This document shows positions 20,431 to 32,972 of a DNA stretch of 64,000 nucleotides, in pieces. The DNA comes from Nectonema munidae. Lineage: Eukaryota; Nematomorpha; Nectonematoida; Nectonematidae. The DNA is taken from positions 1 through 64,000 of the forward strand of contig JAUIRK010000069.1 in the NCBI GenBank assembly GCA_030549495.1, in the 5' to 3' direction. The position numbers and the translations under genes are program-made. Numbering within the stretch: position 1 is the stretch's first letter; every line of letters begins with the position of its first letter. The notes below the pieces were generated by a model that worked only from the letters and a program-made list of their open reading frames with translations, did not search any database and was not told the origin of the DNA.

Positions 20431-23369
20431 ACTTAGAACTAATAAGTTGACATTAAAAAACCATTGTCAATTTTTAAAAGAATTAAAGATTAATCATTTT
20501 TTAAGGAAACACATCTCTATTCATTTTTATAATTAGAATAAAACTGTACCTCCGGTAGAAACATAAAGATTTGCTTTCGTTAGCATTTTCGCTCAGAGTG
20601 GAAAGAGTTTTTGTTTTATAAATGTAGGTCATTATGAAGTATTAAATTCGGAGGCAAGATTTTTTGGGTGGGCAAAGTAGTTAAAGAGAACAGATTAAGT
20701 CTCTAAATTTCTCAAAATGAAGTAGTTTCATCCCAAATTTATAAATCCGATAGCTTGAGAATGTCCAGAATCTTGTTCTACTTTGAGAAATATCGACCAT
20801 TTTTTTTTGCGAACCATTGAACGAGGAGACAACAGATTCAATCTATCTGCCACTCAGAACCTTTTCACTTAGTATATATTTTCAATGTTAACTTTTGCCG
20901 CTATCCCCAAATTATCTGTTGAGGATCGAGCAACGGCACTGTTTTTTTAGAATGCACGGTGTATTAATTAATTATTATTTAACTTGACTAATATTTTGAA
21001 TATTAGTACTAGAACTTTCAATTTAAACTAGAAATATAATTAATCTATCACCGGAAAAGAAATTTTTCCTGTACAGGAATAAGAAAAGATAAATTTTCAG
21101 AAAGACTAGGCCAAAAAAATATACTGAAAGTAAGACTTTCGTCAATGTGATTCCATCTTTTAGAGATAATTTTGCTCAATTGTGTATTTGGTAGAACACG
21201 GGTCGCCACATATAGGTCTAGGATTCAAATCTGAGAGAAGGCAACTTTTTAAGGAAAATATTTTTAATAGTCTCATTGAATTTTAACATTAACGGTTTCG
21301 CGTGTGGGTTAGTAACTAAAAGTAATAAAGATAGTATATTAAATATAAATTTTCTATTGTAAGAGTTGTAACTTTTATTTAAATATCACGTCTCAATTCT
21401 AGTAAATGGAATATAGAGCGTACAAAACCTTACAAATAACATTTACAACTGCGAAAAAGGAGTGGCCAAGTCATATTCAATGTATGTTTTTATCCAAAAA
21501 ACACATTACTTAAATTATTAGGAGCACCAAATTTTCTTTTTTTCAAATTTTACACAGAAATACGAGACATTCACTCTCCCTGATGTCACATGTGGATCTC
21601 TAGTTTCATCACTTGAACCTGTCCAACTTTGAAAATTGTAGACTGTGCCCTAGCGCTAAAAAGTTACCCTTGGCTGCAGTAGGGTGTTTTTAATGAAAGT
21701 TCACAAATTTACGCAAAAAATCTTGCAATGAATATGGAAGTAAAATTAATACCAAAAAGTAGTGAAATTGATACAAATTTTATCAGGAATCTTTAATATA
21801 GATTTTTGAATAATGTCGAAAACAATAAGTATTGAAATAGGAGAGTATTCCAAAAATGGACTGGAGCTTTTGTTTGGAGACAAAGGAGTGCCAGGAGCAT
21901 AATGAAAAATAGTCACAGTAGAAAAGAAAATGGTTTACAATGCGTTTTATTATCTTCTAACTACTGCAAAATGTGAAGTTGATTCTCATTTGAAAGTGGT
22001 TAGCGCACCTCTTGTTCCTTCAAGCTTGCTCACGCTCATCAGCAATTTATAAAAATAGCAGCAAGAAGACTATTGTCGAATAGCAACAAGAATGTGTAGA
22101 ACAAAACTATACTCAAAATTAGTTTGTAATAATTGTCTTCAAAGTCTTTAAGTACTTTTACATTGTTTTAAAATATTTCATATCAGTGTGCTTTGTTACT
22201 TTCTTTGTACATAATAAAACTTATCTGAGAATTTTCATCTGAGTCAAAAAATCAAATATCTTCTATCGAAAATAAAATCGTTGATGCAAATTAATTTAAA
22301 TCAATTACACAGATTTAATCTAGGACTTTGATTATCACGATTTCTTTATATTTATAAAGAATATCTCAGGAGTAAACTGCTATATGTCTGTAATAGGGAG
22401 TTGGAACAAACTTTATATGAAAATTTGTATATCTAAGAAGTTAGCAAAATCAACAAATATCAGGATAAAAAACCAGTAAACATTTTTTTGCTTTTCGTAA
22501 GCAATTTTATCATCAATCAAAATTTTGACTGACATTTGCTACAAAGTTCTCATGTTTATTGTAAAAAAGAAATCGATGTATATATGCCAATTTTAGTTCC
22601 TTAATGTTATTTTTTTTCAACTTTTTAAATTTGTTTTTAATTTGTTATATTTATATTACTTTAACATGAAATATTTTAATTTTTTAATTATTTCGCAAAT
22701 AAATCTCACTTTCCCTAACTCTTTCAAATACTAAATGTATAAATGTTTACTTTTTTCATATTATTTTGAAATTTACATGTCTTTACATTATTAGTTAAAA
22801 AAGAGAATTAAAAAAATTAATTAATTAATTTGATAACAAATTATCTTTTGCCATTTTGAATATTTCGCAAAACATGAAAAATTACATTTTGACTGTCTTC
22901 TATGCTAATTGTAAAAGTTGCCTCTTTGATTATGTGAAAAGTGTTTGCTTGATATTTTAAAAAAATAAATGATGTCCAGAAAAATTGATAAAATCATACT
23001 TAATGTTTGCTACGCATATCCTTTTTATTTTAAGCACTCAAAGCTAGATTCAAAGTAAGTCATTATAGTAGTGTGTTTATAGATTCTTTTGTGGCTGCCT
23101 AAGACATAATATTTTTGTCCAAATCGTGGCTGGGAATCAATGAAAAAATGGACCTAATGATAGAAGATTGAGAACCAATAATAATCTATAAGATAGCTAG
23201 CTATGCTTCTTTATAATAAGCAGATATTTACATTATATTCAATGTCATTGTAGTTAATGTTAGCCCCACCCCCTCCCCCCTTCCGCCCGACCTTATCAGT
23301 GTAAGCATTGAGTCAAAAAACAATTTACTATATTTGAAACTAAGTGACAATTTTTCTCCTTTTCAATAA
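20431..23369. other. About 2.9 kb without recognisable genes
   Basis: Uniformly AT-rich. A tRNA-like stretch at about 21188-21242 has TTTGGTAGAACAC as an A-box-like part and GGATTCAAATCT as a B-box-like part. It could be an eroded SINE head but does not fold convincingly by eye. No other element ends or coding signatures are seen. Confidence 0.4.
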
Positions 23370-23375
23370 TTTATT
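23370..23375 (-). terminator. Possible polyadenylation signal of the IAP gene
   Basis: TTTATT here reads AATAAA on the minus strand, about 270 bp past the IAP stop codon. Such hexamers are common in AT-rich DNA, so this is only plausible. Confidence 0.3.
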
Positions 23376-23643
23376 AGTGCCATTAAACATAGATGGATAA
23401 ATGCAAAATATAATAATACTATTTCAATGCCTAGAGCACAAATACTTTTAAAAATATAATACAATTAGAATGATGAATATCAAACTAAAGACGACAAAAC
23501 GAAGATCGCTTCTTGATTGCAAAGATGTCTCCACCCTCTAAAAACTTTCTTAAGATAAAATCGACAAAACATATATGAGGAAAATTCGAAGATCTTTTAA
23601 TCTTTCAAGACGTTTTCATGTATTTTCTTTGAGAGTACAGTCA

Positions 23644-26402
23644 TCAAACCAAATAAGCTTTAATGGATCCTTTGATGGAAGAGCGGCAAATTGGACAATT
23701 CTTTAGAAAGATGGAACATTGTGAACAAGCGACTAAATGTCTGCAGGGCATGAAGAGTATCTCTGCTTTCTCTTCCAGGCATATTTTGCAGCACCTCTCC
23801 GCTTTAAGATTCTCGTTTTCTTCTTTTAGTAGACAGGATGTTGATGGAAGCACTGACAATTCATCATTCAAATCCTTAAAACACGAAAATGCGTGCAAGA
23901 GAAAGGGACAAAGAAGGAAAACGCGATACCTGGATGTGGTCGAAAGTAGAGGGATTTGTTTGCTGGCTTTTGACAGCTTTCAGCAGGGCCTCAGAAGCGA
24001 TGAACGTGATGCCGCTGGTAGCGAAAAGGGAAACTGCCTTGCGAATGCGAGTCATCGGCACTGAAAGGGTCAGGAGCGCCTGCGAAGAAGGCTTGCACAA
24101 CTCGGCATTTGTTATTTCCTTCAATTTTTCTATCAAAATAAAGGGAGCAATGAATAAGGGAGAGAGTGCACTGAATGCATAAAAACCTTTCAACAGCGCA
24201 TCACTGGGAAAGAGTGAATTTTGGGTACTGCAATTACTCGTGCTTTCTCCTTTCGATTCTTCGAGAGCTTTAGAGCCAATGTCTATTGGTGCTGAAGACA
24301 ACACTTCTTCGATAAAGGCATTTCCTTTGTTCATTTTAAGAAAGAGACATTGTGGAAACCATTGGGCGTGTTGTCTCCATGGAATATCTCCTTCTTGCCA
24401 ATTGCGTAAGCCGCCATCACAATGAAAACATTTGACGTAATCGTTATAACCTAAAAACCAAATATTTCAATTGTTATAGAGAGAACACATTGCAATATTG
24501 TCATTAAGTGTTCATTATAAAGCAGAATATTTGAAGAAACTCCCCTTAACTATTAGTTGAACCACAGAGCCCTAAATATCGCGTTCATCGTGATACACCC
24601 CGTGAGGAGATTCAAGGGGTTTGTAAGAGACCATTTCTAAAATTTTACAAATTAACTTACCATAAAAATTTGATCTCATAAAATTTTTTTGACATCATAC
24701 ACATTTATCTATACAGTCCACTATCACTAATTCGAAATACTTGGGATTCGGCCTTAGTGATATTTCCGGCATGATGCTTTTTCTATTTTAATAAAAAAAA
24801 TCACACTTTACTTACTCAATTTCTCTCAGTATAAACTTATCTTGAATGTAAAACAAAAAAATTATTGCACATTAGAATTTGTAAGTTAATATTCAGAGGT
24901 GTACTGATTCTACTGGGTGTAGACAATTTTTGAACATTTCTTTTACACTTATTATTGTAGGTGCTTTGATTTTTCTCTAATTACTTTTTCTTGCGAGATA
25001 TAAAAACTCGTTAGTTCGAATTATATCACGGAATAAATTTTACCCGGTGTGTACCGGTTATTGACCACAGTCAAAATATGTCGACTTTACAAAAATATGA
25101 ATCGTCTGCTTTTATCGATGCTTTTTAATACAAATATTCTGCTTTACATTAGATATCGTCTGATTATTCTGGTCGATGACGGGTTAACTAATATTCATAT
25201 GTTAGTAGATTAACCGTTAATTAACAAATGAATATTTAAGAGATCAATCAATACCGAGAACCCGAATGAGAGAGCATGAAATCAAAATGCTCTCAAAAAA
25301 GCAAAAAAGTCATTAATTGTATTTCCATTGCGCCTTAAATGGAAACATCGCACAACTTTTATATTAAAATATTCATAGTCCTTCCATTTCATTACCTCTA
25401 ATTAAAATTTTTTAACTTTAGATAAATATAGCGACCATGTAAAGGTGTTTCATATTCACATCCATACATTTGGTGTGGGGGTTAAAGGTAATAAGAGAGA
25501 AATGTGAATAGTTTACCGATGTAGAAAAAGCCAGCTTCGCATAAATCAGCACTTGAAATAGGAGAAGATTTAGGCCAGCAGGAAAATGAGATGGATCGAG
25601 AATCGTAAGGTGAAAAATGAGGGTGTTTAGGAGAAATGGAGGAATCTTTAATGGCGTCATATGGCCTGGGTCTAAAATAAAGGTAGAGTAAGAAATATAT
25701 ATATGAAAGAGTAGACGGGTTACTGAGATAGAGAAACATCTCGATGATGAATTTCAAGACCATCTTCAGGACCTAAGGATGAAATGTTGGAATCACTGGA
25801 GGCGCCATCTTCTATCTCTTGAAGTTGTGAACTGGAAAGGCTAGGTGATAATATCGCGTTTTTCTTTTGAACTTTGAAAACAAAACGACAGTGGGGAAAA
25901 TGCTTATAGTGCTCCACCAGCGGATCATCATCGCAAAGCCAATCTCCGAGTATTCCGGTACAGTACGGGCATTGAACCTTGTCGTATTTACCCAAGCAAA
26001 AAAAGCCTGCTTTCGCCATTTTGGGTGGAGCCAAATTCGTATACTAAAACGAAAAAATGTAAAAAAAATCGAAAAAGATTTAAAATGTACTACATCTAAA
26101 TAGGGCCATGAGGAAGTGAAAGTTTCTACTCGGCACTGTTCATTCGTTAGTTTTCCGAAAAATGAAACATCGTTGTCAATCGTCAAATCAGTAGCATCCG
26201 TGGTGAGAGAAGTTTGGACTAAAGGGAACGGACTTTCTTCCTCTTTTTCAGATGAACTGGCACCGGTATCGCTGGGACAAGAACTTTGATCAGAACAATT
26301 TCCATCTAAACAACTTTTATTGAAGAGTAGAGCGTTATTGATTGGAGAAGGAGAGAAACAACACTGAGAAAACAGCGTTGGGGTGCGTCTTTCGCCTTCC
26401 AT
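23644..26402 (-). CDS. Inhibitor-of-apoptosis protein (BIR-BIR-RING), five exons
   Basis: The exons are 26402-26094, 26043-25724, 25671-25517, 24450-23930 and 23874-23644. All have GT donors and AG acceptors, and phases 0, 2, 1, 0 fit, giving 511 residues. BIR1 (about 91-158) has C128-x2-C131-x16-H148-x6-C155. BIR2 (about 231-300) has C269-x2-C272-x16-H289-x6-C296, with the WRQHAQWFPQC groove typical of peptide-binding BIRs. The C-terminal RING (C464 to C498) shows CKIC, CRHLVAC and CPIC, the C3HC4 pattern of IAP E3 ligases. By family knowledge it should bind caspases or IAP antagonists in the cytosol and ubiquitinate them. The roughly 165-residue spacer between BIR2 and RING has no UBA motif that I recognise. 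Each BIR is split by an intron. I cannot assign it to one named IAP. Intron 3 (24451-25516) holds a piggyBac-like MITE. Confidence 0.93.
25042..25183. mobile_element. piggyBac-like MITE (subtype A) in IAP intron 3
   Basis: The interior closely matches the copy at 29971-30098, with shared blocks TGTCGACTTTACAAAAATA, ATCGTCTGC and AGATATCGTCTGATTATTCT. The right end CGACGGG-type is followed by TTAA (25184-25187). The left flank is TTTA, a decayed TTAA. Confidence 0.75.
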
Positions 26403-26862
26403 TGAAACGATTTTAAATCTTATTCTAGAATATTACAAAACTTTATACAAGAATTCGGTCGTTCTCAAATACATGTATGATATCATTGGAAGTTATTTTC
26501 GCTAGGTTAGATGTTTTAAAACTGGTGAAAAAACATCGAAAATTAAATTTAAAAAAAGCTTCAACATTACTACAAGAATCTTTATTACCAGATGAGAAGA
26601 GGAACCACATAGAAAAACATTAATTAGGAATAAATTGTCATTCCTAACATTAATATTATTCAAAAGAAAGGTTAAAAATGAGAGTTAATTATGAAAATGC
26701 ATTAAAAAGAATTTTCAAGAAGATAGTTCAACAATTGAGGATTGACAGATGCTATGATTTAAGATAATTAAAAGTTAAACCATCTATCAAAAGAGAATAA
26801 AAGTATCCTATTTAGGAATACTCTTTGATTATTATTATTCTTATTTTTCATTAGGCTTGATC
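26403..26862. other. IAP 5' flank, nothing specific seen
   Basis: AT-rich sequence upstream of the IAP start codon. It should hold the 5' UTR and promoter, but no motif stands out. Confidence 0.35.
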
Positions 26863-26870
26863 ATTGTCTA

Positions 26871-27147
26871 CAGGGCCGGCCTTAGGCCACTGCAACCCAT
26901 GCGACCGCAGTGGGCCCCGCGCTTCTCATTTTTCATTTTGATAATATATTGTATGATTTCGCTAAACGCAAGGTTGGCAAAGTAAAGTTACTTTGATCGT
27001 CATTTTGTGTTAATGAAAAAGTAATAAAACAAATCCTTTTTCTTTTTTTCAAAATCTTATTTCTCACTTTTAATCTTTTTCCTGCCCACACTGGGCCCCG
27101 CGCAATCCATTCTGCATAGGGCCCCGCGAACACTAGGGCCGGCCCTG
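26871..27147. mobile_element. hAT-type MITE (CAGGGCCGGCC ends)
   Basis: The ends CAGGGCCGGCCTTAGG and, reversed, CAGGGCCGGCCCTAG are flanked by a perfect 8-bp duplication ATTGTCTA (26863-26870 and 27148-27155). GTGGGCCCCGCGC-type blocks are repeated inside. The element is 277 bp and non-coding. A right-end fragment of the same family is at about 47419-47474. Confidence 0.88.
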
Positions 27148-27236
27148 ATTGTCTACGCTTAAAAGTTTTACTGTATTGAAAATAAAACTGTTAAATTTGA
27201 CACACGCAATATAAAGTATATTACAGTAGTTTTAAA

Positions 27237-28111
27237 CAGGGCTTTGGAGCTGGAGCCATAATATTCTGTCAGTAAGAGCCGGAGTCACAAATTTTAATGT
27301 GCGGCTCTTACTTCAAAATGAATTTCTGCTTGCTGGAATTTATCTTGATCCAAGGTACAGATGTCTACTTTCGCTTGAACAAATATCAAAAGCCAGAGAG
27401 TCTGTCAAAAATATTGTGTGTAAAATGAGAACAGCTGACAATCAAAGCGATTTTTAGCATTGCAAGAATATTCGAAATCTGTGGGTGAATCTTGGTCAAG
27501 TAGTTCTTCACCTCTATATGAATTCGAAGAGATAACTTTTGATTTTGAGAAAGTTCTTGACAAGCAACAAAAAAGACAATCAAGAAAAAAACGCTTAAAA
27601 AATCAGTGTCGTCAACAATATCTGATTTTGAACTTCAGATGAAAAAATCTTTTTCTGAAATTGAAAAATTTGACCGTTTTTCGAATTTGTCTTGTGATGA
27701 AGCAATTAAAAGTTATCCTGAAATTATTAAAGACGAAGCTAAAATTATAACTGCTTTGCCTACAACACAAGTAAGTGTGGAATGCCTTTTTTCGGCTTTA
27801 AAAATTTTGAAATCAGATTTACGTAGTAGTCTCAAAGAGGACATTTTGGAAGCAATGCTATTTTTAAGAACAAACACATATAAATAAAGTTTTGAAATAT
27901 TTGTCTAATTGGAAACGATATAAATCTTAAACTTTATGTATAATAATTAGGAATAGTATAATTTTGTATAAATAAACCGAACTTTATGTATAACTGAAAG
28001 AAATCACAATAAATATTGAAAATATACTTGGAGCCGGAGTAGGAGCCGTAGTCAAAAAATCTATGCTCCGGAGCCGGAGTTAAGCAATTTTGAGAAGGCT
28101 CCGAAGCTCTG
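27237..28111 (+). mobile_element. hAT element, internally deleted (CAGGGCTTTGGAGC ends)
   Basis: A perfect target duplication GTTTTAAA (27229-27236 and 28112-28119) brackets ends CAGGGCTTTGGAGCTGGAGC and, reversed, CAGAGCTTCGGAGCC. Subterminal GGAGCCGGAGT motifs recur on both sides. At 875 bp it keeps only the last part of the transposase. The intact duplication suggests a fairly recent insertion. Confidence 0.92.
27606..27887 (+). pseudogene. hAT transposase C-terminal dimerisation domain
   Basis: The frame contains IITALPTTQVSVECLFSALK, then SDLRSSLKEDILEAMLFLRT. This is the classic hATC motif (LPTTQ-x2-E-x-LFSxLK...LR) near the transposase C-terminus. Upstream, at about 27300-27600, further transposase-like residues appear in broken frames. 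The catalytic region is missing, so the copy could only move with help in trans. Confidence 0.9.
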
Positions 28112-28119
28112 GTTTTAAA

Positions 28120-29966
28120 TCATAATGAATCTAGTTATAACAAAGATACTTTATCAGTTCCTTAAAAAAATAGTAATTTTCTTAAAACTTCTGTTATAAC
28201 TAATTTCATCATGTTTTTCCTAAATATAAAAGATTCTAAGTTGGATTGAAAGGCAAATTTATAATTCGTACAGAAAACGAAAAAAAAGAAAAAGCAAATT
28301 AAATCGATGATTTTCATAATTTAACACCTTAATTTTGATCTATCCTTTTTATTGATTGAGACACACATACCCATATTTAATTTAAAATGGCAATTTTTAT
28401 AAGCATCCCATGTAAGACTATATAGGAGAACTCTATTTAAAAAATACGGGATTTATTCAGAACAAAAAAACATCAAAATGAATTTGTTAGCTAGCATTTT
28501 AGTTCATTATTTGTTGTCTAATGAGTTCTTCATTATTTTTCAATTAGTTATACTTCTAGTTATGTAGAGTTTAGATATCAAAACAAAACAGATTTTATCA
28601 ACTAATATTAAAACTAACTAACTGAAAAAAAATTGTATAAGAATTACGATACAAGTGAAGGATATGGAAAATTAATAAAATAAAGATTTTAAAAGTTGTC
28701 GGTTGCAAATATACATTGGAATTAGTAAAATATAGGCCATTGAATTATAAAATGTAGCCTTATCTTTTTTAGATATATTCCGTTATACATTGACTGAAAA
28801 CATTCAATTTCATAATCTTGGAGAAATTGTTACTTTTTTTAAAACAAGTTCCATTATTACAAAACTGAATAGTTAAAAACATTTGGGATGGCAGAAACCA
28901 TTAAATCTTAGAAGAAAAGTAGGATATAGAAAGTAAAGGGAGATAACATATATCGAGTTAGCTTATCTCGTGGATTTATAATGCAGGATTGCAGGACCGT
29001 ACACAGAAGGTTTGTAAACAAAGATCAACTAAAAAGTGTCAAATTCTAAGAAGAGAGGGGAGCATTTCGAAAGGTGATTTATGATAATCAAGAGTGTAAT
29101 TTATTTTTTAAGTTTTTATAAAAATTCCGTTTATTTAGATCACTTTAGTCAATGACGCCGTATTTTAGACGACATAGTTGCAAACAATTCATTTAAAAAA
29201 GCTAATTCGCTTCGGCTTGAAATCTTTGGTTTTGGAAAGCTCAACTGGGTTACCATATGAAGTAGGAAGATCACTCCTCCAACTTCTCAGTACACAGAGT
29301 CTACAACACACACATTATGTTGCAAATCATGGTAGGAAATGCAATTAAAATCTAACTGAAACTAAAGTTCAAATAAAATTATCATTTTAACTCAAAAATA
29401 AAATTAATGTTTTTTCAATTTTAAAATTGTCTCTTTGTACCCCATATGTCTAATGTCTAACTACACCCCTGTCTATTTATAGGTTTTATTAACAAAAATA
29501 TTTAAAGGAATGTCTAAAAACATTGCAAATATTCAAGGCAATCTAGATTAAAAAAACTCTTATTAGTTATATGCTATAAAAATTATTTGAATCGCTGGAA
29601 AATTAGTGGGATCTTGTTCAATTGCATGGCTACATTACTGCTTCAGAACAACTATAGCTCAAATTCGGCTTGATCATTATATCAAAAGAACTAAAAATTT
29701 ATTTATTTCGATTCTACGAGTCTTTAAATTAAATTTGAAAAAAATATATTTTAGATATTAATTCAAATACTTAACAATATAATAAAAATATAGTCTACTC
29801 ACAAAAGTCTTTTAACGCTTTCAGACACAATGGGATACCAGTGTCTTAAACTTTTATATAAAGACTCGTTGAGAGAGAAAGCAGACGAAAAAAAAACATG
29901 CCTGAATAAGAGTTAAAATTATTGAGAAGGGGGCTCTCAGGATTAAAAAAGCTAAGCTAAATTTAC
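28120..29966. other. About 1.8 kb without recognisable features
   Basis: AT-rich DNA with no coding signature and no terminal repeats that I could pair. Confidence 0.4.
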
Positions 29967-29970
29967 TTAA

Positions 29971-30098
29971 CCCATTAACCCCCATGTCGACTATAGTCGA
30001 CTTTACAAAAATAAAATCGTCTGCGTTTATCAAAGCTCTTTAATACAATTCTTCTGCTTTACATTAGATATCGTCTGATTATTCTGGTCGTTAACGGG
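29971..30098. mobile_element. piggyBac-like MITE, subtype A
   Basis: TTAA lies at both borders (29967-29970 and 30099-30102). The ends are CCCATTAACCCCC and CGTTAACGGG. The interior has an 18-bp palindrome around GTCGACTATAGTCGAC and three CGTCTG motifs. Confidence 0.82.
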
Positions 30099-30102
30099 TT
30101 AA

Positions 30103-30223
30103 GGCCAAGCAAAGCAGACGATATCTAAAAAAACGCAGACGATTTATATTCAGAGTCATTGAAAAAAGCAGACGAAGATGAAATTACTTATGTTCCAAAA
30201 TAGGAACATTGGCCGTAAATGGG
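30103..30223. mobile_element. piggyBac-like MITE, subtype B, abutting subtype A
   Basis: This is the reverse orientation of the copies at 47556-47684 and 56359-56489. It shares GCAGACGATATCT, CGCAGACGATTTATATTC and GTTCCAAAATAGGAACA. TTAA follows at 30224-30227, and the left TTAA is the same one that closes the subtype A element. The first dozen bases of its left end are missing. Confidence 0.82.
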
Positions 30224-31027
30224 TTAATCAAAATTCACGACCCAGAGTAACTAGTTGGGCTCAAAACTCCTTTCTTGTTAAGCATGTACATTTCTCAAAA
30301 AGATGTTAATTAGTCCCGACATATGTTTCTACCTTAGATCATTTCGAAATCAAATAAAATGCATACTGCATTTGTTTTAATATAGAATTCACAATATTTT
30401 CTGGGCTAAACATGGAAGTTTATAAAGACAAATATTTACAAAAAAATTGCGTACGAAAACTGATGCTTCCATAACATAAGGGATATATAAAAAGTTATAA
30501 ATTTTTTAAAACAGCACTATATATAGTTAAATATTCTTTTTGCAAAAATGAATATTATATTTAATACAGTAAAACCTCGTTATAAAGAAGTTGAAAGGGA
30601 ACGCCTTTTTGGTTCGTACAAAACGAGTTTTTCTTTAAACGAGGATTTGAAAAATGTGTAATTGATTTTTAATTTAATATTGGTAAAATACTATTAGGTC
30701 AAAACTTTCAAAAATCAAAAGTTTTAAACCAAAATGCCTAAAACAAGGCGCATTTAAACGATTTTTGAGTGTTCGGGTTTTAGATGTTTATTAGACATTC
30801 CTACTAAAGATGAAATTATATAAACTTTTACCGAATATACCTTATTTAAAACTGTAGAAATACAGAATATATACAACAATAAAGTAATAAGAAAATTAAA
30901 AAAAAAGTCATTAATGCGTGTTTGAGAAAGCAATGAACTTTTGCATTGCTTTATAAAGTTTTCAACTTTTGTTATGCATTCAAGCATTTCTTGTGCGTTG
31001 TTTTTAGTTTTAAGAAACTTGATTAAT

Positions 31028-32167
31028 TTATTTCAATGATTTAGACTTTAGAGCATCAGATACAGTAGGTGCTGGTTGAGGATCAATATTCTCTTCTTCA
31101 TCTATGTCGCTGTTTTCTGAAGTTTCGCAACACCGATCTGAAACATCTTTTATAATTGCATCATCCGACAGAGGAGCGGTAGTAATTAAGTCATCGTCCA
31201 CTTCAATGTAATTTTGCAGATCAGAAGATGTGAGCAATCCAACATCTGCTCCTTTTTCTAACAAAAAAGGCGGATTTTCAGTGCTACTTTTTAACCTAGC
31301 ATGGTTAAAACAGTTTTGAATTGTTTTACTCGATACCATAGACCAAGCATGACGAATTATGTTCAAAGATTCGAGAACGTTAATTGAATAAACTGAATTA
31401 TTTTCTGTTGCATTAAAGTTTTTCGACAAGCATAACTCTATAATGGAACTTTAAATTTTTAATAAAAAATTCCATAGGTTGTGTACGCAATGTTGTATTT
31501 GCAGGAAAAAACTGTTGTTTAATTTTTCCAACCAAGAAAGAAAAATTTTGGCATCCATCCAAGCTTTTTTATTAGCCTTGTACTCTAATGGTAATGTTTT
31601 AACATTCTCCTTCCATAAATGATAAAGATGGTAGTAATTTAAAAAAACAAGCCTGTTTAATATTATAAATGTCTTCAGGAGCATACTTATTTAAAATTGA
31701 AGGTAAAATTTTTTCAAACCATTTACTCATTTGTTCTACAAGAGCATCTTTTGCTTTACCACAAATTGTTCAAAAAGTAATGCCGTGGCGTTTCTTAAAC
31801 CTGTGAAGCCAACCTTCACTACATTTAAATTAAAATCTAAGTGTTTTAAATCAAAAACAAACTTTTGAGCTTTAGCTACAACTACAGGTCATGACACAGG
31901 AATATTATGAGATCTGGCATTTTGAAACCAGAGGAAAAGAGCTTTTTCAACATCCGGAACTCTTTTTCGCTTTATTTCACTTTTCCCAAAAGACTCTTTG
32001 ATTTTATCCAAAAACTTTATCCACGTTGATAATGTATTAAGACTAATTTCAAACTCGTGTGCTATTGCTGACTTTGATTTTTCATTTCTCTCAACAAGAG
32101 TAATAGCGCGATATTTTGTTTCTATGTTGAAATTTTTACGTTTGGACGACGTAGAGATAAAAAGCAA
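31028..32167 (-). pseudogene. Tigger/jerky-like transposase, broken
   Basis: The N-terminal frame (32167-31889) shows the psq/CENP-B helix-turn-helix: NIETKYRAITLVERNEKSKS then SLNTLSTWIKFLDKI, followed by EKALFLWFQNARSHNIPVS, the start of the second CENP-B domain. The frame at 31684-31451 contains YKANKKAWMDAKIFLSWLEK, matching the DDE region where Tigger proteins read KAWMT..IF..WL. The frame at 31429-31028 is the acidic C-terminal part. At least two breaks lie between these, so no full protein can be made. Confidence 0.87.
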
Positions 32168-32497
32168 AACAAGATGCTGAGCAGTTAAAATAAGTAAAAA
32201 TGTTAATGTTTTTATAAATCTCCTAAAAAATTATTTTAAACCTTATTATTGCAACGTATCATGTAACATAATACGTATCATGACTTTTCAACGTATTATG
32301 TATTTTTACAATATTGCTTAAAATTATGACTTCCTTGTGGTGTATTATGAGCTACCTTTACATTGAACTTTTTTTACATTATCATTATACTATTTGCTGT
32401 AGAATAAGGCTCTTTTTACACCAATATAGATAATGAAGTGTAGCAATAATTGAAAATAGAAAAACAATCAAAGAGTGAAGTAGCATAAAATATCTAT

Positions 32498-32576
32498 AGT
32501 TACATCATACCACCTTGCAGCAAGAGTTTATTATCTCTTTGTTTTTTTTGGTGCAATGTGGTATGATGTAGTGACT
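32498..32576. repeat. Hairpin inside the Tigger element
   Basis: AGTTACATCATACCACCTTG (from 32498) is mirrored by TGGTATGATGTAGTGACT (to 32576) around a loop of about 32 bp. It may be a small MITE or a transcript hairpin. Confidence 0.6.
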
Positions 32577-32972
32577 ATTATTCATTGCAGTTGTTATTTT
32601 TTCCCTAAAACCAAAAAATATACAAAAAAAGGATAACAATGAATTGACTATAAATAACAATGTGAATTATGATTTGTAAGCAAGTCTAACTGCTTTATTA
32701 TTATAACAGCAAAAACATAGGATTTTAACATAAATCTTTTCCTAATTAGTTTTTTGAAAAAAAATCTTAAGAAGAATTTTTCATATAAGGGTATTTTCTA
32801 TTGTGCAGAGTAAAATATGCAAAATTATAAGCGAGGTTTCTTTTTAAACGAGTTCGTAATAAAAGATGTAAATTGTGTGTAATTTTTGTGTTCGGAGCAG
32901 GGAATAAACAAAAGATGCATTATATTGAAGTATTCTTTATAAGCGAGTTCGTAATAACGCGATTTTACTGTA

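Larger units (their letters stand above)
30567..32970 (-). mobile_element. pogo/Tigger-type DNA transposon, decayed
   Basis: The terminal repeats CAGTAAAACCTCGTTATAA and CAGTAAAATCGCGTTATTA (reverse strand) are flanked by TA (30565-30566 and 32971-32972). Length is 2404 bp, a normal size for an autonomous Tigger. The transposase is encoded on the minus strand in several broken frames. An internal hairpin lies at 32498-32576. Confidence 0.9.

Noticed and set aside
21188-21242. tRNA gene candidate
   Set aside because: A-box- and B-box-like parts are present, but the acceptor and anticodon stems do not pair by eye.
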